The notes: generated by a model from the sequence alone, not told the origin. A stretch of 64,000 nucleotides of DNA from an uncultured Lachnospiraceae bacterium (GCA_946182825.1 CAMGZH010000001.1:124001-188000); one strand, 5' to 3'. Shown: positions 1 to 9,300, counted from the first letter of the stretch. Translations and numbers: made by a program.

Positions 1-93
1 GAGCTTCTGCATAAATATCTGAGGATCTCTACCGGTTCACAAAAGGCAATGGATCTGTTTCTGACTGCACTGGATGAGGAAGACCGATCATGA
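1..93 (+). CDS. C-terminal end of an unidentified upstream protein (partial)
   Basis: An open frame runs from the first base to a TGA at 91-93, giving 30 residues ending in LDEEDRS. It overlaps the next start by ATGA, so the two genes are translationally coupled. Too little remains to name a family. Its position directly ahead of two glycosyltransferase genes suggests it belongs to the same glycosylation operon, but that is inference from context only. Confidence 0.6.
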   Translation, partial: ELLHKYLRISTGSQKAMDLFLTALDEEDRS

Positions 94-1277
94 AGCTGTT
101 TTTCATACGTTTGTTTCGATCCTATTATGACGAGCCTTTTCTGGAGGCTTTTCGGAAATTGGGATGGGAAGTGGAAGAGAAGACCTATTATACGCCGGAG
201 GATCCCTATGAGGATGGCCGGCTCATGGAAATGATCCGCCGTGATCTGAAAGGAAAGAAGGCAGATGCGGTGATCACAGTGAATTTCTGGCCGCTTCTGG
301 CACAGCCCCTGGCGGAACTGGGGATCCCTTATGTTTCCTGGAGTTATGATGCTCCACAGAATCTTCCGAAAACAGACGGAATGGAACACGCCAATAATTT
401 TATTTTTCTCTTTGATGCCTTAGAGGTAGAAACGTATCGAAGGCTTGGAATTACAAGAGTTTTTCATATGCCCCTTGGGGTGGATGTGGACTGGTGGCAG
501 AAGGCGACAAAGGATTATTATTCCTCACGTAAGCTTACCAGAGCGTCTTTTTCATCGCAGGTATCTTTGGTGGGAAGCCTGTATGCTTCCACCTTTCCGG
601 AGATCCGGCGGGAGATTTCCGGCTATGAGGCAGGACTTTTACAGGGATTTTGTGATGCTCAGAGGAAGCTGTATGGCTGTTATATGCTGCCGGAGCTTTT
701 GACAGATGAGGTGATGACAAAGATCCGGAAGGGATTTGCCGCTGATCATCCTCTGGCCCGGATCAGTAGCCGTCAGTTGTCCTATTCCATGGCAACCTAT
801 CTGACGTCTCTGGATCGCCAGCTTCTTCTCCGGTTTTTCAGTCAGGCATATGATACGGCGCTGTTTACCTTCCAGAAAAAGGAAGAAATCGCAGGACAGC
901 TTCCGAAGGTCCGGGTGGAAGCTTCCGTGGATTACCGTACAGAAATGCCTCAGGTTTTTGCAGCAAGTAAGATCAATCTCTGTCCGACCCTTCGATGTAT
1001 TCCGTCCGGCATTCCCCTTCGGGCTCTGGATGTCATGGGATGTGGCGGCTTCCTTCTGATCCCGGCGCAGCCGGAACTTTTGGAATATTTTGTTCCGAAT
1101 CAGGATGCCGGTATCTACACCTCGATGGAAGAGGCGGTGGATCTTGCCGGATACTATCTGCGTCACGAAGAGCAACGGCAGCAAGTGGCATTGTCCGGGA
1201 TGGAAAAGGTACGGGTGGCCTTCCGAATAGAAGATCGCCTGAAGCAGATTATGGATTTTGTAATGCAGGGCTTGTGA
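90..1277 (+). CDS. CgeB/DUF3880-like glycosyltransferase
   Basis: A 395-residue cytoplasmic protein of the DUF3880 plus glycosyl-transferase group-1 (CgeB-like) type. The N-terminal half has the pattern of a first Rossmann domain: MKLFFIRLF at the start, then ITVNFWP around residue 65 and VSWSYDAP around 85. The C-terminal half carries the family hallmark GIPLRALDVMGCGGFLL near residue 310, a nucleotide-sugar-side motif shared with three other proteins in this window (14995-16215, 16232-17410, 17483-18697). The start overlaps the upstream stop by ATGA. There is no signal peptide or membrane segment. The flagellar genes begin about 1.5 kb downstream, so modification of flagellin or another flagellar protein is a reasonable inference. 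The sugar and acceptor cannot be read from sequence. Confidence 0.8.
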   Translation: MKLFFIRLFRSYYDEPFLEAFRKLGWEVEEKTYYTPEDPYEDGRLMEMIRRDLKGKKADAVITVNFWPLLAQPLAELGIPYVSWSYDAPQNLPKTDGMEHANNFIFLFDALEVETYRRLGITRVFHMPLGVDVDWWQKATKDYYSSRKLTRASFSSQVSLVGSLYASTFPEIRREISGYEAGLLQGFCDAQRKLYGCYMLPELLTDEVMTKIRKGFAADHPLARISSRQLSYSMATYLTSLDRQLLLRFFSQAYDTALFTFQKKEEIAGQLPKVRVEASVDYRTEMPQVFAASKINLCPTLRCIPSGIPLRALDVMGCGGFLLIPAQPELLEYFVPNQDAGIYTSMEEAVDLAGYYLRHEEQRQQVALSGMEKVRVAFRIEDRLKQIMDFVMQGL

Positions 1278-1300
1278 GCATAAGTTGTGAGAGGGGTAGT

Positions 1301-2701
1301 ATGCCAAACAACAAAGAGATAGAAGAATACAGGCAGCAGGCCTATTGTCTGGGGCGGTATTATAGCGTCTACAAGGCAGACGGAACCTATGACCAAAGGG
1401 CGCAGGAGCTGGTGGAGCGGGGATTGTTGCTTCGGCAACAGACCACGGAGGATCCGGTGGAATTTCTGATGCATATGATGAGCCGGGATGAGGTATACGA
1501 CGCCTATGACAGCGTGCATTGTCCCATTCTCATCTACAAGTCGGATCCCATTTGCTACGGCGTACTGAACGGTTTTGCAGATGCGATCGCAGACAGACTG
1601 GATGCTATGGGATATTTGGTGGAACTGTTTGAACTGATCCCCGGTCGGGAAGATGAACTGTTGCAGTTTACAGGACTTCGCTTTCGTGCTGTCCTTGGAA
1701 TACAGACTTATGCTTTTTCGATTCGTTTTCAGGACGGTCGCAACCTTCATGATGAGATCAAAGGCCCGAAGATCAATCTGATCTTCGATCATCCCATCTG
1801 GCTGAAACATCATCTGGAAAAGGGGCCGAAGGATCAGTTCGTTATTACCCATGACAAGAATTACGTAACCTTCATAGAGGATTATTTTCCGGAGGTGAAG
1901 AAGACGTTCTGGATACCGCCGGGAGGAAGTCTTTGGCCGGCAAGGGAGGAAAAGGAATATCCTCTGACCTTTGTGGGTTCCTACCATGATGCGGATCTGT
2001 GGCGGGGGGAATACGAAACGGCGCAGGAAATCTCCGGCGGGATCGCGGCGGAATTTATGGAAGAAGCCCGGTCTCATCTGCACTGGCCCTGGGAGAAAAG
2101 CATGCGACGGGTGGTTGAGCGGAGAGTCCGTGCCAACGTTATGGCAGAACCCACCGGAAAGGAATTCCGGGAGCTTTTATACCTCTGCAAGCCGGTGTGC
2201 TTTATTGTTATGTGTCGTATCCGGGAGAAGATCATTGAGACGATTCTGGACAGCGGACTGGAACTTCATGTTTTTGGTGACAGCTGGAGGGGGGGACACT
2301 GGAAGAACTATACCAATCTTGTGATCCATCCCCAGGTCAGTCCCGAGGAGAGTCTTGCGATCTACAGCAGATCCCGGCTGTCCCTCAACATCATGTCCTG
2401 GCATAAGGACAGCATGACAGAGAGGATCGCCAATATGATGCTCAATCACTGTGTTGTGGTTTCGGATGAAAGCGACTATCTGGCGGCACATTACGGAAAT
2501 AACACAGAAAATGACATGATTCTGTTTGATCTGGAGAAGATCAGCGAGATTCCGGACCGGATCCGGTATTATTTGCAGCACGATACGGAACGGGATGCAA
2601 TGGCGGAAAGAGCCTATGAAAAAGCATCTTCCGAAGAAACTTGGGAAAAAAGAACAGGGGAGATCGTAAAAGCAATAGAAAATTCTTGTAATTTTTTATG
2701 A
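1301..2701 (+). CDS. CgeB-like glycosyltransferase, divergent member
   Basis: The frame is open further upstream, but the ATG at 1301 is preceded by GAGAGGGG at good spacing and lies just after the previous stop, so I take it as the start (466 residues). It resembles the preceding gene in layout: an N-terminal region with DUF3880-like strands (VLGIQTYAF, INLIFDHPIW) and a C-terminal half with the SRSRLSLNIMSWHKDSMTERI and CVVVSDES segments typical of CgeB-like transferases. It lacks the GIPLR..D...GGFLL form of the motif found in its four neighbours, so donor or acceptor may differ. Soluble, no signal peptide. Likely co-transcribed with 90-1277 and probably acts in the same glycosylation pathway. 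Confidence 0.72.
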   Translation: MPNNKEIEEYRQQAYCLGRYYSVYKADGTYDQRAQELVERGLLLRQQTTEDPVEFLMHMMSRDEVYDAYDSVHCPILIYKSDPICYGVLNGFADAIADRLDAMGYLVELFELIPGREDELLQFTGLRFRAVLGIQTYAFSIRFQDGRNLHDEIKGPKINLIFDHPIWLKHHLEKGPKDQFVITHDKNYVTFIEDYFPEVKKTFWIPPGGSLWPAREEKEYPLTFVGSYHDADLWRGEYETAQEISGGIAAEFMEEARSHLHWPWEKSMRRVVERRVRANVMAEPTGKEFRELLYLCKPVCFIVMCRIREKIIETILDSGLELHVFGDSWRGGHWKNYTNLVIHPQVSPEESLAIYSRSRLSLNIMSWHKDSMTERIANMMLNHCVVVSDESDYLAAHYGNNTENDMILFDLEKISEIPDRIRYYLQHDTERDAMAERAYEKASSEETWEKRTGEIVKAIENSCNFL

Positions 2702-2708
2702 AATGTGC

Positions 2709-2735
2709 TAAGGATTTTGGGCAAGCTTCCGATAA
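2709..2735 (+). promoter_or_regulatory. SigD/FliA-type (sigma-28) promoter for flgM-flgN-flgK
   Basis: TAAG at 2709-2712, 15 bases, then TCCGATAA at 2728-2735. This matches the sigma-28 consensus TAAA-N15-GCCGATAA except for the last base of the -35 and the first base of the -10. The same arrangement occurs before the second flgK and flaG. Confidence 0.8.
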
Positions 2736-2740
2736 TCATA

Positions 2741-2770
2741 ATGTAGGAGACAAGAGGGAAGTTTCTACAT
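2741..2770 (+). promoter_or_regulatory. Hairpin in the flgM leader with GGGA in the loop
   Basis: ATGTAG at 2741-2746 pairs with CTACAT at 2765-2770, extended by G-U pairs to about nine. The loop contains AGGGAAG. The stem lies just downstream of the sigma-28 promoter, so it would be in the flgM mRNA leader. A GGA in a hairpin loop is the shape CsrA recognises, but the surrounding bases are not a strong consensus. Confidence 0.35.
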
Positions 2771-2807
2771 AAGAAGTAAGCATTTGTGAGAAAGGAGCGT
2801 GCCTGAT

Positions 2808-3086
2808 ATGCGTATTAATGCCTATAATGCTGTTTCGCAGATCTATCAGTCCAAGAAGCCATCCGGCACCAAATCCGTTACGAAATCACCGGTGGATGCC
2901 GATCAGGTTCAGATCTCATCCTTTGGTAAGGAGTTCCAGGTTGCCAAGAAGTCTGTTGCACAGAGCGCGGATGTAAGAGAAGACAAGGTTGCCGAGATGC
3001 AGAAGAAGTATCAGGGAACTGCGGAAGTCGATGTGGACGATTTTGCAAGTGTACTTTTAGCGAAGTATCAGGGGCTTTTTTCGTAA
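2808..3086 (+). CDS. flgM: Anti-sigma-28 factor FlgM
   Basis: A small 92-residue protein beginning MRINAYNAVSQIYQ, the classical FlgM opening, with the conserved VQISSFGKEFQVAKK segment in the middle and a C-terminal helix region (RED KVAEMQ, DDFASVLLAKY) that binds SigD/FliA. A GTG nine bases upstream is in frame, but AAAGGAG at 2791-2797 is correctly spaced only for the ATG at 2808. FlgM holds sigma-28 inactive until the hook-basal body is complete and is then exported or relieved. It is the first gene after a sigma-28 promoter, giving the usual feedback loop. Confidence 0.9.
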   Translation: MRINAYNAVSQIYQSKKPSGTKSVTKSPVDADQVQISSFGKEFQVAKKSVAQSADVREDKVAEMQKKYQGTAEVDVDDFASVLLAKYQGLFS

Positions 3087-3114
3087 GCCCTGTATATGAA
3101 GAAAGGATATCGGA

Positions 3115-3627
3115 TTGGCTAGTCTGGTTGATGAACTTATAAGCGTAATGCAGCAGGAGAAGGACGGTTATGATAAGCTTTATGATCTTTCCAATCAGAA
3201 GCGGGAAGCGATCGTCAAGCGTATGCTGAAACGTCTGGAAGAACTGAATACACAGGAAGAGGGTGTGGCTTCCGATCTTAAGAATCTGGAGAATAAGCGC
3301 ACCCGTTGCCTTACAGATATGTCTGTTGTATTGGGACATGACGGAGAGGTCTTGACGGTTACGCAGATCATTGACCTTTTGGATAACCAACCGACGGAGC
3401 AGAAGCAGCTTAGAGAGGCAAAGGATGCTTTGGTCACCAGTGCGACCAGAATGCAGAAGCTGAACGATCAGATTCAGGTTTTGCTGAAGCAGGCACTTGA
3501 AATGACAGAGTTTGATCTGACGCTGTTCCGCAGTCTGAAGGGCGCGCCGGAGACAGCGAATTATAACAGGAATGCCTATAACACCGGAGACGTGCTTCCG
3601 AGTAGCGGATTCGATGCTAAGCAGTAG
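3115..3627 (+). CDS. flgN: FlgN-type flagellar export chaperone
   Basis: A 170-residue, almost entirely helical, charged protein with heptad-like segments through residues 5-140, the normal size and character of FlgN, the chaperone that holds FlgK and FlgL before export. Translation starts at a TTG (3115) with AAAGGAT upstream; no ATG is suitably placed. It lies between flgM and flgK, the conserved Firmicutes position for FlgN. The last 30 residues (YNRNAYNTGDV and on) look disordered. Identification rests on size, composition and context more than on residue motifs, because the family is poorly conserved. Confidence 0.82.
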   Translation: MASLVDELISVMQQEKDGYDKLYDLSNQKREAIVKRMLKRLEELNTQEEGVASDLKNLENKRTRCLTDMSVVLGHDGEVLTVTQIIDLLDNQPTEQKQLREAKDALVTSATRMQKLNDQIQVLLKQALEMTEFDLTLFRSLKGAPETANYNRNAYNTGDVLPSSGFDAKQ

Positions 3628-3659
3628 ATGGAATACAAAGCGCGTGCGGAGGGATCACC

Positions 3660-5444
3660 ATGGCTAACGGTTTTGGAAGCTTATATGTAGGCGCATCTGG
3701 ACTTCGCGGTTCACAGAATGCGCTGAACGTTGCGGCTAATAACTTATCGAACCTTGATACCAAGGGATATGTTCGTCAGCAGACGTTTTTTGTTGACGAG
3801 AATTATGTAAAATTTTCAAATGCGGCGATTTCAGATCAGGCGCAGGGATTAGGTGTCCAGATTGGTGATGTAGTTCATACAAGAGACCAGTTTCTGGACG
3901 CTTCTTATCGTAAAGAGAATGGACGTCAGGCCTTTTATGCAGCAGGCTATGAGACGGCGACGGAAGTAGAGACACTGCTTCAGGAAGGAAGCGGAGAGAG
4001 TTTTTCTTCCTCCATCGAGGGTCTGTATCAGGCGTTCAATGAATTTGCCAAGGATCCGAACCAGGAAGAAGTTGAGAACCTGGTGGTTCAGAAGGCTTCC
4101 ATGTTTATCAGCCGTGCCAAGGCGGTGAACAAGGGTATGTCGGATTATCAGTTGAATATCAATGAGAAGATCCGGGATGATGTTAAGAAGATCAATGAAT
4201 TAAGTAAGACGATCTTCAGTCTGAATGTGGAGATTCAGCGTACAGAGGCCGGTAAGGTGGAGACCGCCATGGCGGCAAGAGATGCAAGAGATCAGGCTTT
4301 GGATGAGTTATCCAAGCTGGCAAGCATCAGCTATGATGAGAATGTTGACGGACTTGTTCGTGTACAGATCGAAGGACAGCCGTTGGTGGATATTGACCGG
4401 ATCTATAAGATTGAGATGTATCAGGACAAGGCTACGGGGTTTGTGCTTCCGTACTGGCCACAGTTGTCGGATCCGAACAGAGGCGGTTATTATCATGTCT
4501 TTAATACTAAGAATGTGGATCCAACCAAGAATACCGATATCGGAGAAGTAAAGTCACTGCTTCTGGCCAGAGGTGATCATAAGGCGACCTATCAGGATCT
4601 GATACACCTTACGTCGGCTCAGTATGACGATGGATTGTCCAAGTCGATTATGATGAATGAGCAGGCAGAGCTGGATCTGATGATCCATTCGATGATCGAG
4701 CAGGTGAACCAGTTCCTATCTCCGGTGGAGGAGTTGAATCAGACATCTTACGGCAAGAAGCTGATCTCCGACGGTTTTATCAGTAACGATCCGTCCAATC
4801 CTACGACGGTATTTGCGAATGGAAAGTATGTTACCATTACAGGCAATACCCGTGTGCTGGATGAGGATACCTGTTGCATGGGTAACGATAAGGAACTGCC
4901 CCCGAGGGAACTTTTCTCCAGACGTAGCGTGGAGCGGTATACGAAGGTGACCCTGACCAATGACCAGGGACAGACAAAGGAACTGTACGTATACAACGAA
5001 GAAGATCCTGAGGATACAGCCACCCTTTATACGCTGGATGAGCTTGAAGCCAACAAGGGACTGGTGGAGCAGCCGGGCTTTATTCCTCATGTACATCAGA
5101 ATGATAACATTGCATATGATGTAGCGCAGAACATCTATGATCTCTGGAACAAGGACGGTTTTACCCTGAATCCGAGTGATACGACCCCTTGCTCCTTTGA
5201 GAATTTCTATACCAAGATGTGCGGAGAACTTGCGAATGCAGGTAGCGTATATAAGACGACTTCCGAGAGTCTTGAAATGACAAGAGAGCAGATCGATTTC
5301 AGCAGACAGGGTGTGATTGGAGTGAATGCGGATGAAGAATTGACAGACATGATCAAGTTTCAGAATGCATATAATGCATCCTCCCGTTACATCAATGTCG
5401 TTAGCGCAATGATTGATACCGTGATCAATTCCATGGGAAGATGA
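3660..5444 (+). CDS. flgK: Flagellar hook-associated protein 1 (FlgK), first copy
   Basis: A 594-residue hook-filament junction protein. The N-terminus (FGSLYVGASGLRGSQNALNVAANNLSN) and C-terminus (ELTDMIKFQNAYNASSRYINVVSAMID) are the paired coiled-coil D0/D1 signatures of rod/hook/HAP proteins, with the FlgK-type central domain between. It is exported without a cleaved signal peptide by the flagellar type III apparatus. SD GGAG lies at 3649-3652. It is the third gene of the flgM unit and is followed by a strong terminator, so this unit ends here. A second, only distantly similar FlgK follows immediately at 5529. Confidence 0.93.
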   Translation: MANGFGSLYVGASGLRGSQNALNVAANNLSNLDTKGYVRQQTFFVDENYVKFSNAAISDQAQGLGVQIGDVVHTRDQFLDASYRKENGRQAFYAAGYETATEVETLLQEGSGESFSSSIEGLYQAFNEFAKDPNQEEVENLVVQKASMFISRAKAVNKGMSDYQLNINEKIRDDVKKINELSKTIFSLNVEIQRTEAGKVETAMAARDARDQALDELSKLASISYDENVDGLVRVQIEGQPLVDIDRIYKIEMYQDKATGFVLPYWPQLSDPNRGGYYHVFNTKNVDPTKNTDIGEVKSLLLARGDHKATYQDLIHLTSAQYDDGLSKSIMMNEQAELDLMIHSMIEQVNQFLSPVEELNQTSYGKKLISDGFISNDPSNPTTVFANGKYVTITGNTRVLDEDTCCMGNDKELPPRELFSRRSVERYTKVTLTNDQGQTKELYVYNEEDPEDTATLYTLDELEANKGLVEQPGFIPHVHQNDNIAYDVAQNIYDLWNKDGFTLNPSDTTPCSFENFYTKMCGELANAGSVYKTTSESLEMTREQIDFSRQGVIGVNADEELTDMIKFQNAYNASSRYINVVSAMIDTVINSMGR

Positions 5445-5465
5445 TCAGATAACCCATAGAAAAGA

Positions 5466-5495
5466 AAGGTCAGGACTTAAGTCCTGACCTTTTTT
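5466..5495 (+). terminator. Rho-independent terminator after flgK, overlapping the next promoter
   Basis: A perfect 26-base palindrome (5466-5491, arms AAGGTCAGGACTT) ends in a run of six T. The centre of the palindrome contains the TAAG used as the -35 of the following sigma-28 promoter. Confidence 0.88.
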
Positions 5496-5504
5496 GTCCG
5501 ATAA
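5478..5504 (+). promoter_or_regulatory. Sigma-28 promoter for the second flgK unit, nested in a terminator
   Basis: TAAG at 5478-5481, 15 bases, TCCGATAA at 5497-5504: both elements are identical to those of the flgM promoter, with the same spacing. The -35 is in the terminator loop and the -10 starts two bases after the T-run. It should drive flgK2-flgL-fliW-csrA. Confidence 0.8.
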
Positions 5505-5528
5505 ATACCATGTATAAGGAGGAATCTT

Positions 5529-7547
5529 ATGTCATCTACCTTTTTTGGATTAACCATTGCTAAGTCAGGACTGAATGCGTTTCAGGCCAGTATCAATACA
5601 ACAGCCAATAACATTTCCAATGTACAGACGGAGGGATACAGTAAGCAGGTGACGAACCTGTCTGAGTCTTATGCGCTTCGTACGTTCCAGCGATATGGAA
5701 GTGTTAGTACCGGTGTATCAACGGATTCTGTATCAAGACTTCGGGATCAGTATTACAATACCAAGTATTGGAATAACCAGTCCTATTACGGCTTCTACAG
5801 TCAGAAGAGCTATTACATGAACCAGATCGAAGAGTATTTCAAGGATGACACGAAGACGAATCCGGGCTTTTCCACTGTGTTCAGTAAGATGTTCAATTCT
5901 TTGGACCAGATACAGAGCAATGCAGGTGACACTTCGATTCGTAATGAATTTATTTCCAACGCATCGGAGCTTTGTACCTATTTTAATTTTACATCTAACC
6001 GTCTGAAGGAGCTTCAGGCTTCTGCCAATGATGAGGTGAAGAGTACGGTGGATACCATCAATAATATTTCTCAGAAGATTGCGCTGTTGAATAAACAGAT
6101 CAATCTTATTGAGACAGGACAGGGACAGCCGCCGGCCAATGAGCTGCGGGACCAGAGAGAATTGTTGGTGGATCAGCTTTCTCAGATCATTGCCATTGAC
6201 TGTGAGGAGACGAAGGTTACGAATTCCAACTATCCGGATATGGATACAGGTGCGACCTACTATACCATCAAGGTCAACGGTAAGCTCTTGGTGGATACCT
6301 ATGAGTATAACGAACTGACGGTGAAGGCCAGAGAGAACCGGCACAACCAGTCGGATATTGACGGACTTTATGATATCCGTTGGGCATCCACCGGCATGAA
6401 TTTTGACGTCTGGGGTATTAATCAGAAGGGAAGCCTCCGGGGACTTTTCGAGATTCGTGACGGTAACGATGAGCAGAACCTGAAAGGTACGGCGGAGCTT
6501 GTCAGCGATGGAAAAGGTGGTACGGAGCCCGCAATGATGCGAATCGTATATCCTTCCAATACGGATGTGGATACCATGAATCTTCCGGAACAGGGCGTTA
6601 TTACTGTGAACGGAGCGGAGTATGCCTATTCCGATTTTGAGGCACAGACGGATGAACAGGGTAAGATCGTATCCTATACCTTTAGTCTGGAGAATCCGAT
6701 TCCGGGAAGCAAGATCGGTAAGATTGCGGGTAATCCGGCGGTTGTAGGACAGACTGTGAATTTTAAGGGAATCGCATACTATCAGAACCAGATGAATAAT
6801 TTTGCCAGATCCTTTGCCAGGGCCTTCAATAAGATCGCGAAGAGCGGACAGGATCTGAACGGAGACGATGGATCAGCTTTCTTTGTCAGCAAGGATAAGG
6901 TGATGAACCGGGAAGGGGATTTTGCAGGCGATTCCACTCCCATCGATGAGAATTATTATAAGGTGGATGCAAATGGTAATTATATCCTTGATACAGATGG
7001 GAATAAGATCATCAATGACTTGCGGGAGATCGAGCATGCCACGTCTTCTGTCACCGATGCAACCACCGGAAAAGTTACCTATACAGGCGGTGTTATCAAG
7101 TCAACGGACGATACCTATTATCGTTTGACAGCATCCAATTTTGCGGTGAATTCCCAGGTGGCTTATGATCCGTCCAAGATGGTTACGACCATCAATAAGA
7201 AGTATAACGGGAATAAGGATCTCGGACAGGATGCAGCGGATCTTATCAGTCAGATCAGTAAGCTTGAGAGTAAGGTCACTCTCTATCGAGGAGGTACGGC
7301 GGATAAGTTCCTTCAGAGAATCTATGCAGATGTGACGGTAGATACTCAGGAGAGCGAGAATTTCACCAATAACTTTAAGAATATCCAGCAGGCCATTGAT
7401 CAGCAGAGGCAGTCTGTCTCCGGTGTTGATGAGGATGAAGAGGCTATGAATCTGGTGAAGTTCCAGAACGCATATAATTTGAATGCGAAGGTTATTTCCA
7501 CCCTTGCGGAGATGTATGACCGGCTGATTTTGAATACAGGCGTGTAA
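5529..7547 (+). CDS. flgK: Flagellar hook-associated protein 1 (FlgK), second copy
   Basis: A 672-residue FlgK homologue with its own promoter. The N-terminus (MSSTFFGLTIAKSGLNAFQASIN, ANNISNVQTEGYSKQ) and C-terminus (AMNLVKFQNAYNLNAKVISTLAEMYDRLI) carry the HAP1 signatures. The central region (about residues 260-540) differs from the first copy and contains Asp/Gly-rich surface-like stretches. Two tandem FlgK proteins of different length suggest either two junction rings, alternative junctions, or division of labour between them. SD AAGGAGG precedes the ATG. It is followed 11 bases later by flgL, in one transcript with fliW and csrA. Confidence 0.9.
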   Translation: MSSTFFGLTIAKSGLNAFQASINTTANNISNVQTEGYSKQVTNLSESYALRTFQRYGSVSTGVSTDSVSRLRDQYYNTKYWNNQSYYGFYSQKSYYMNQIEEYFKDDTKTNPGFSTVFSKMFNSLDQIQSNAGDTSIRNEFISNASELCTYFNFTSNRLKELQASANDEVKSTVDTINNISQKIALLNKQINLIETGQGQPPANELRDQRELLVDQLSQIIAIDCEETKVTNSNYPDMDTGATYYTIKVNGKLLVDTYEYNELTVKARENRHNQSDIDGLYDIRWASTGMNFDVWGINQKGSLRGLFEIRDGNDEQNLKGTAELVSDGKGGTEPAMMRIVYPSNTDVDTMNLPEQGVITVNGAEYAYSDFEAQTDEQGKIVSYTFSLENPIPGSKIGKIAGNPAVVGQTVNFKGIAYYQNQMNNFARSFARAFNKIAKSGQDLNGDDGSAFFVSKDKVMNREGDFAGDSTPIDENYYKVDANGNYILDTDGNKIINDLREIEHATSSVTDATTGKVTYTGGVIKSTDDTYYRLTASNFAVNSQVAYDPSKMVTTINKKYNGNKDLGQDAADLISQISKLESKVTLYRGGTADKFLQRIYADVTVDTQESENFTNNFKNIQQAIDQQRQSVSGVDEDEEAMNLVKFQNAYNLNAKVISTLAEMYDRLILNTGV

Positions 7548-7558
7548 GGAGGTAAGTC

Positions 7559-9286
7559 ATGCGAGTAACAAATAATATGATCCTTACCAATGCGAAGAGT
7601 AATATCAATGGTAATAAGATCGCTGTAGATAAAGGCAACAATCAGATGACCACCCAGAAGCGGATCCAGCGTCCATCGGAAGATCCGGTAGTGGCTGTTC
7701 GCTCCCTTCGTCTTCAGACACAGCTGTCCAAGATCAATCAATACTATGAGAAGAATATTCCGGATGCAGAATCCTGGATGGAAGTGGCGGGAACAGCCCT
7801 TTCGAATATTGAACAATGTATGCGGGATGTTCGAACCCTCTGCGTTTCTGCAGCCACCGGTACGAATACCCAGGACGATCGTAATACCATGCTCACCCAG
7901 CTGAAGGCTTTGCAGGAGGCTGTTTTTTCTCAGGGAAATGCCAGCTTTGCAGGAAGAACTGTATTTACGGGATATCGCACGGATCATGACCTTGTCTTCA
8001 CGGAAGAGGAGAAGGAGACCAGCTATAAGATCACCCAGAAGCTTTCTGCAGACAATATGGAAAGCTTCAGCTACTATAATCATGAAGCGATGATCCCGAC
8101 CAACGAAGATGAGATCAAGAGCTTTAATGTGGCTACGGGATTAAAGTCCGCAGATCTGAATATTCAAAAGAGTGATTATTACCGCCTTCGTTTGAATTAT
8201 GATAATATTACCGATGTGGAAAAGATCACCATGGGCGAAAATGTATTTACACTGGCCGAGATGGATCCGAGCACAGACTATATTCCCCCATTGGCTCAGT
8301 ATGATACAAATGGTAAAATGGTATATGGGACGAATGTTGAATCGGCAGATCAGACCCGGCAGGTCTATTATTCCAATGGAACAGCCCATGATGTGACCTA
8401 TCGTTTCTTTAACCAGACCGGATCCGATCCGAACAAGATGCCAAAGCAACTCTATATCTTTGAGAATGAAGATGATTGGGCGGATTGGTCAAGTAAGACC
8501 GCTGCAACAGCGGATGATCAGCTGAAAAAGTACGTGCCGGATGAAGCCTGTGTTATGATCAAGTCTACAGGAGATCTTGTCTTTGGTAAGACTGCGGCGG
8601 CAAAGCTTCGTTCCGAACATGCGGATATTTCCGTAGAATATGATAAGACCGGATTTGAGAAGGGTGAGCTTCGGCCGGAGTTTTATTATGACAGTGTGGA
8701 CAACACAGATCTGGCGAACCGGAAGGTATACGAATTAGAAGACACCCGATATGAGATCCAGTATACCATCGCTCAGGATCAGACCATTTCGGTGAATCAG
8801 GAGGCCAGGGATGTTTTTAACAGTGATATCCAGCAGGATATTGCGGATCTCATCACTTCCGTAAGCAATACCATCGATGCCTACAATAAGGCGGAAAAGA
8901 TCAAGGCTATGAAGAAGGACGCCAACTACCAGGCGGATGAACTTCAGGAGAAGCTTGACCTGTGGCTGAGTGCAGCCGAGAAGGAATTTGATTACTATAA
9001 CAATCAGCTTGGTAATCTTTGCTCCAGAGAACTGGGCAAAGCGGATCAATACCTTGAGAAGATCAATCTGGCGAACACACAGCTGGGATGTAAGGGAGAT
9101 CAGGTGAGCCTGACAAAGACAAGAATGGACGAGCAGCAACAGACGGTAACGGAATTAAAGTCCAAAAATGATAACCTTGATCTTTCAGAAATCATTATCA
9201 ATTATACGGCGGCTCAGGTCGCTTACCAGTCATCTCTGCAGGCGGCTGGACGTTTGGGACAGGTATCGTTACTGAATTACATCTAA
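7559..9286 (+). CDS. flgL: Flagellar hook-associated protein 3 (FlgL), enlarged
   Basis: A 575-residue flagellin-like junction protein. The N-terminus MRVTNNMILTNAKSNINGN and the RPSEDPVVAVRSLRLQTQL segment at about residue 38 are typical of FlgL, as is the C-terminal LSEIIINYTAAQVAYQSSLQAAG. It is nearly twice the usual FlgL length (about 300). The extra material lies in the middle (roughly residues 150-440), where an exposed variable domain would sit. It is co-transcribed with flgK2 (gap 11 bases) and followed by fliW (gap 14). FlgL links FlgK to the flagellin filament and is a FlgN client. Confidence 0.9.
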   Translation: MRVTNNMILTNAKSNINGNKIAVDKGNNQMTTQKRIQRPSEDPVVAVRSLRLQTQLSKINQYYEKNIPDAESWMEVAGTALSNIEQCMRDVRTLCVSAATGTNTQDDRNTMLTQLKALQEAVFSQGNASFAGRTVFTGYRTDHDLVFTEEEKETSYKITQKLSADNMESFSYYNHEAMIPTNEDEIKSFNVATGLKSADLNIQKSDYYRLRLNYDNITDVEKITMGENVFTLAEMDPSTDYIPPLAQYDTNGKMVYGTNVESADQTRQVYYSNGTAHDVTYRFFNQTGSDPNKMPKQLYIFENEDDWADWSSKTAATADDQLKKYVPDEACVMIKSTGDLVFGKTAAAKLRSEHADISVEYDKTGFEKGELRPEFYYDSVDNTDLANRKVYELEDTRYEIQYTIAQDQTISVNQEARDVFNSDIQQDIADLITSVSNTIDAYNKAEKIKAMKKDANYQADELQEKLDLWLSAAEKEFDYYNNQLGNLCSRELGKADQYLEKINLANTQLGCKGDQVSLTKTRMDEQQQTVTELKSKNDNLDLSEIIINYTAAQVAYQSSLQAAGRLGQVSLLNYI

Positions 9287-9300
9287 GGAAGGGGTACGTA

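Noticed and set aside
995-1300. An upstream extension of the second glycosyltransferase
   Set aside because: It overlaps the C-terminal motif of the preceding gene in another frame, and a good ATG with ribosome site exists at 1301.
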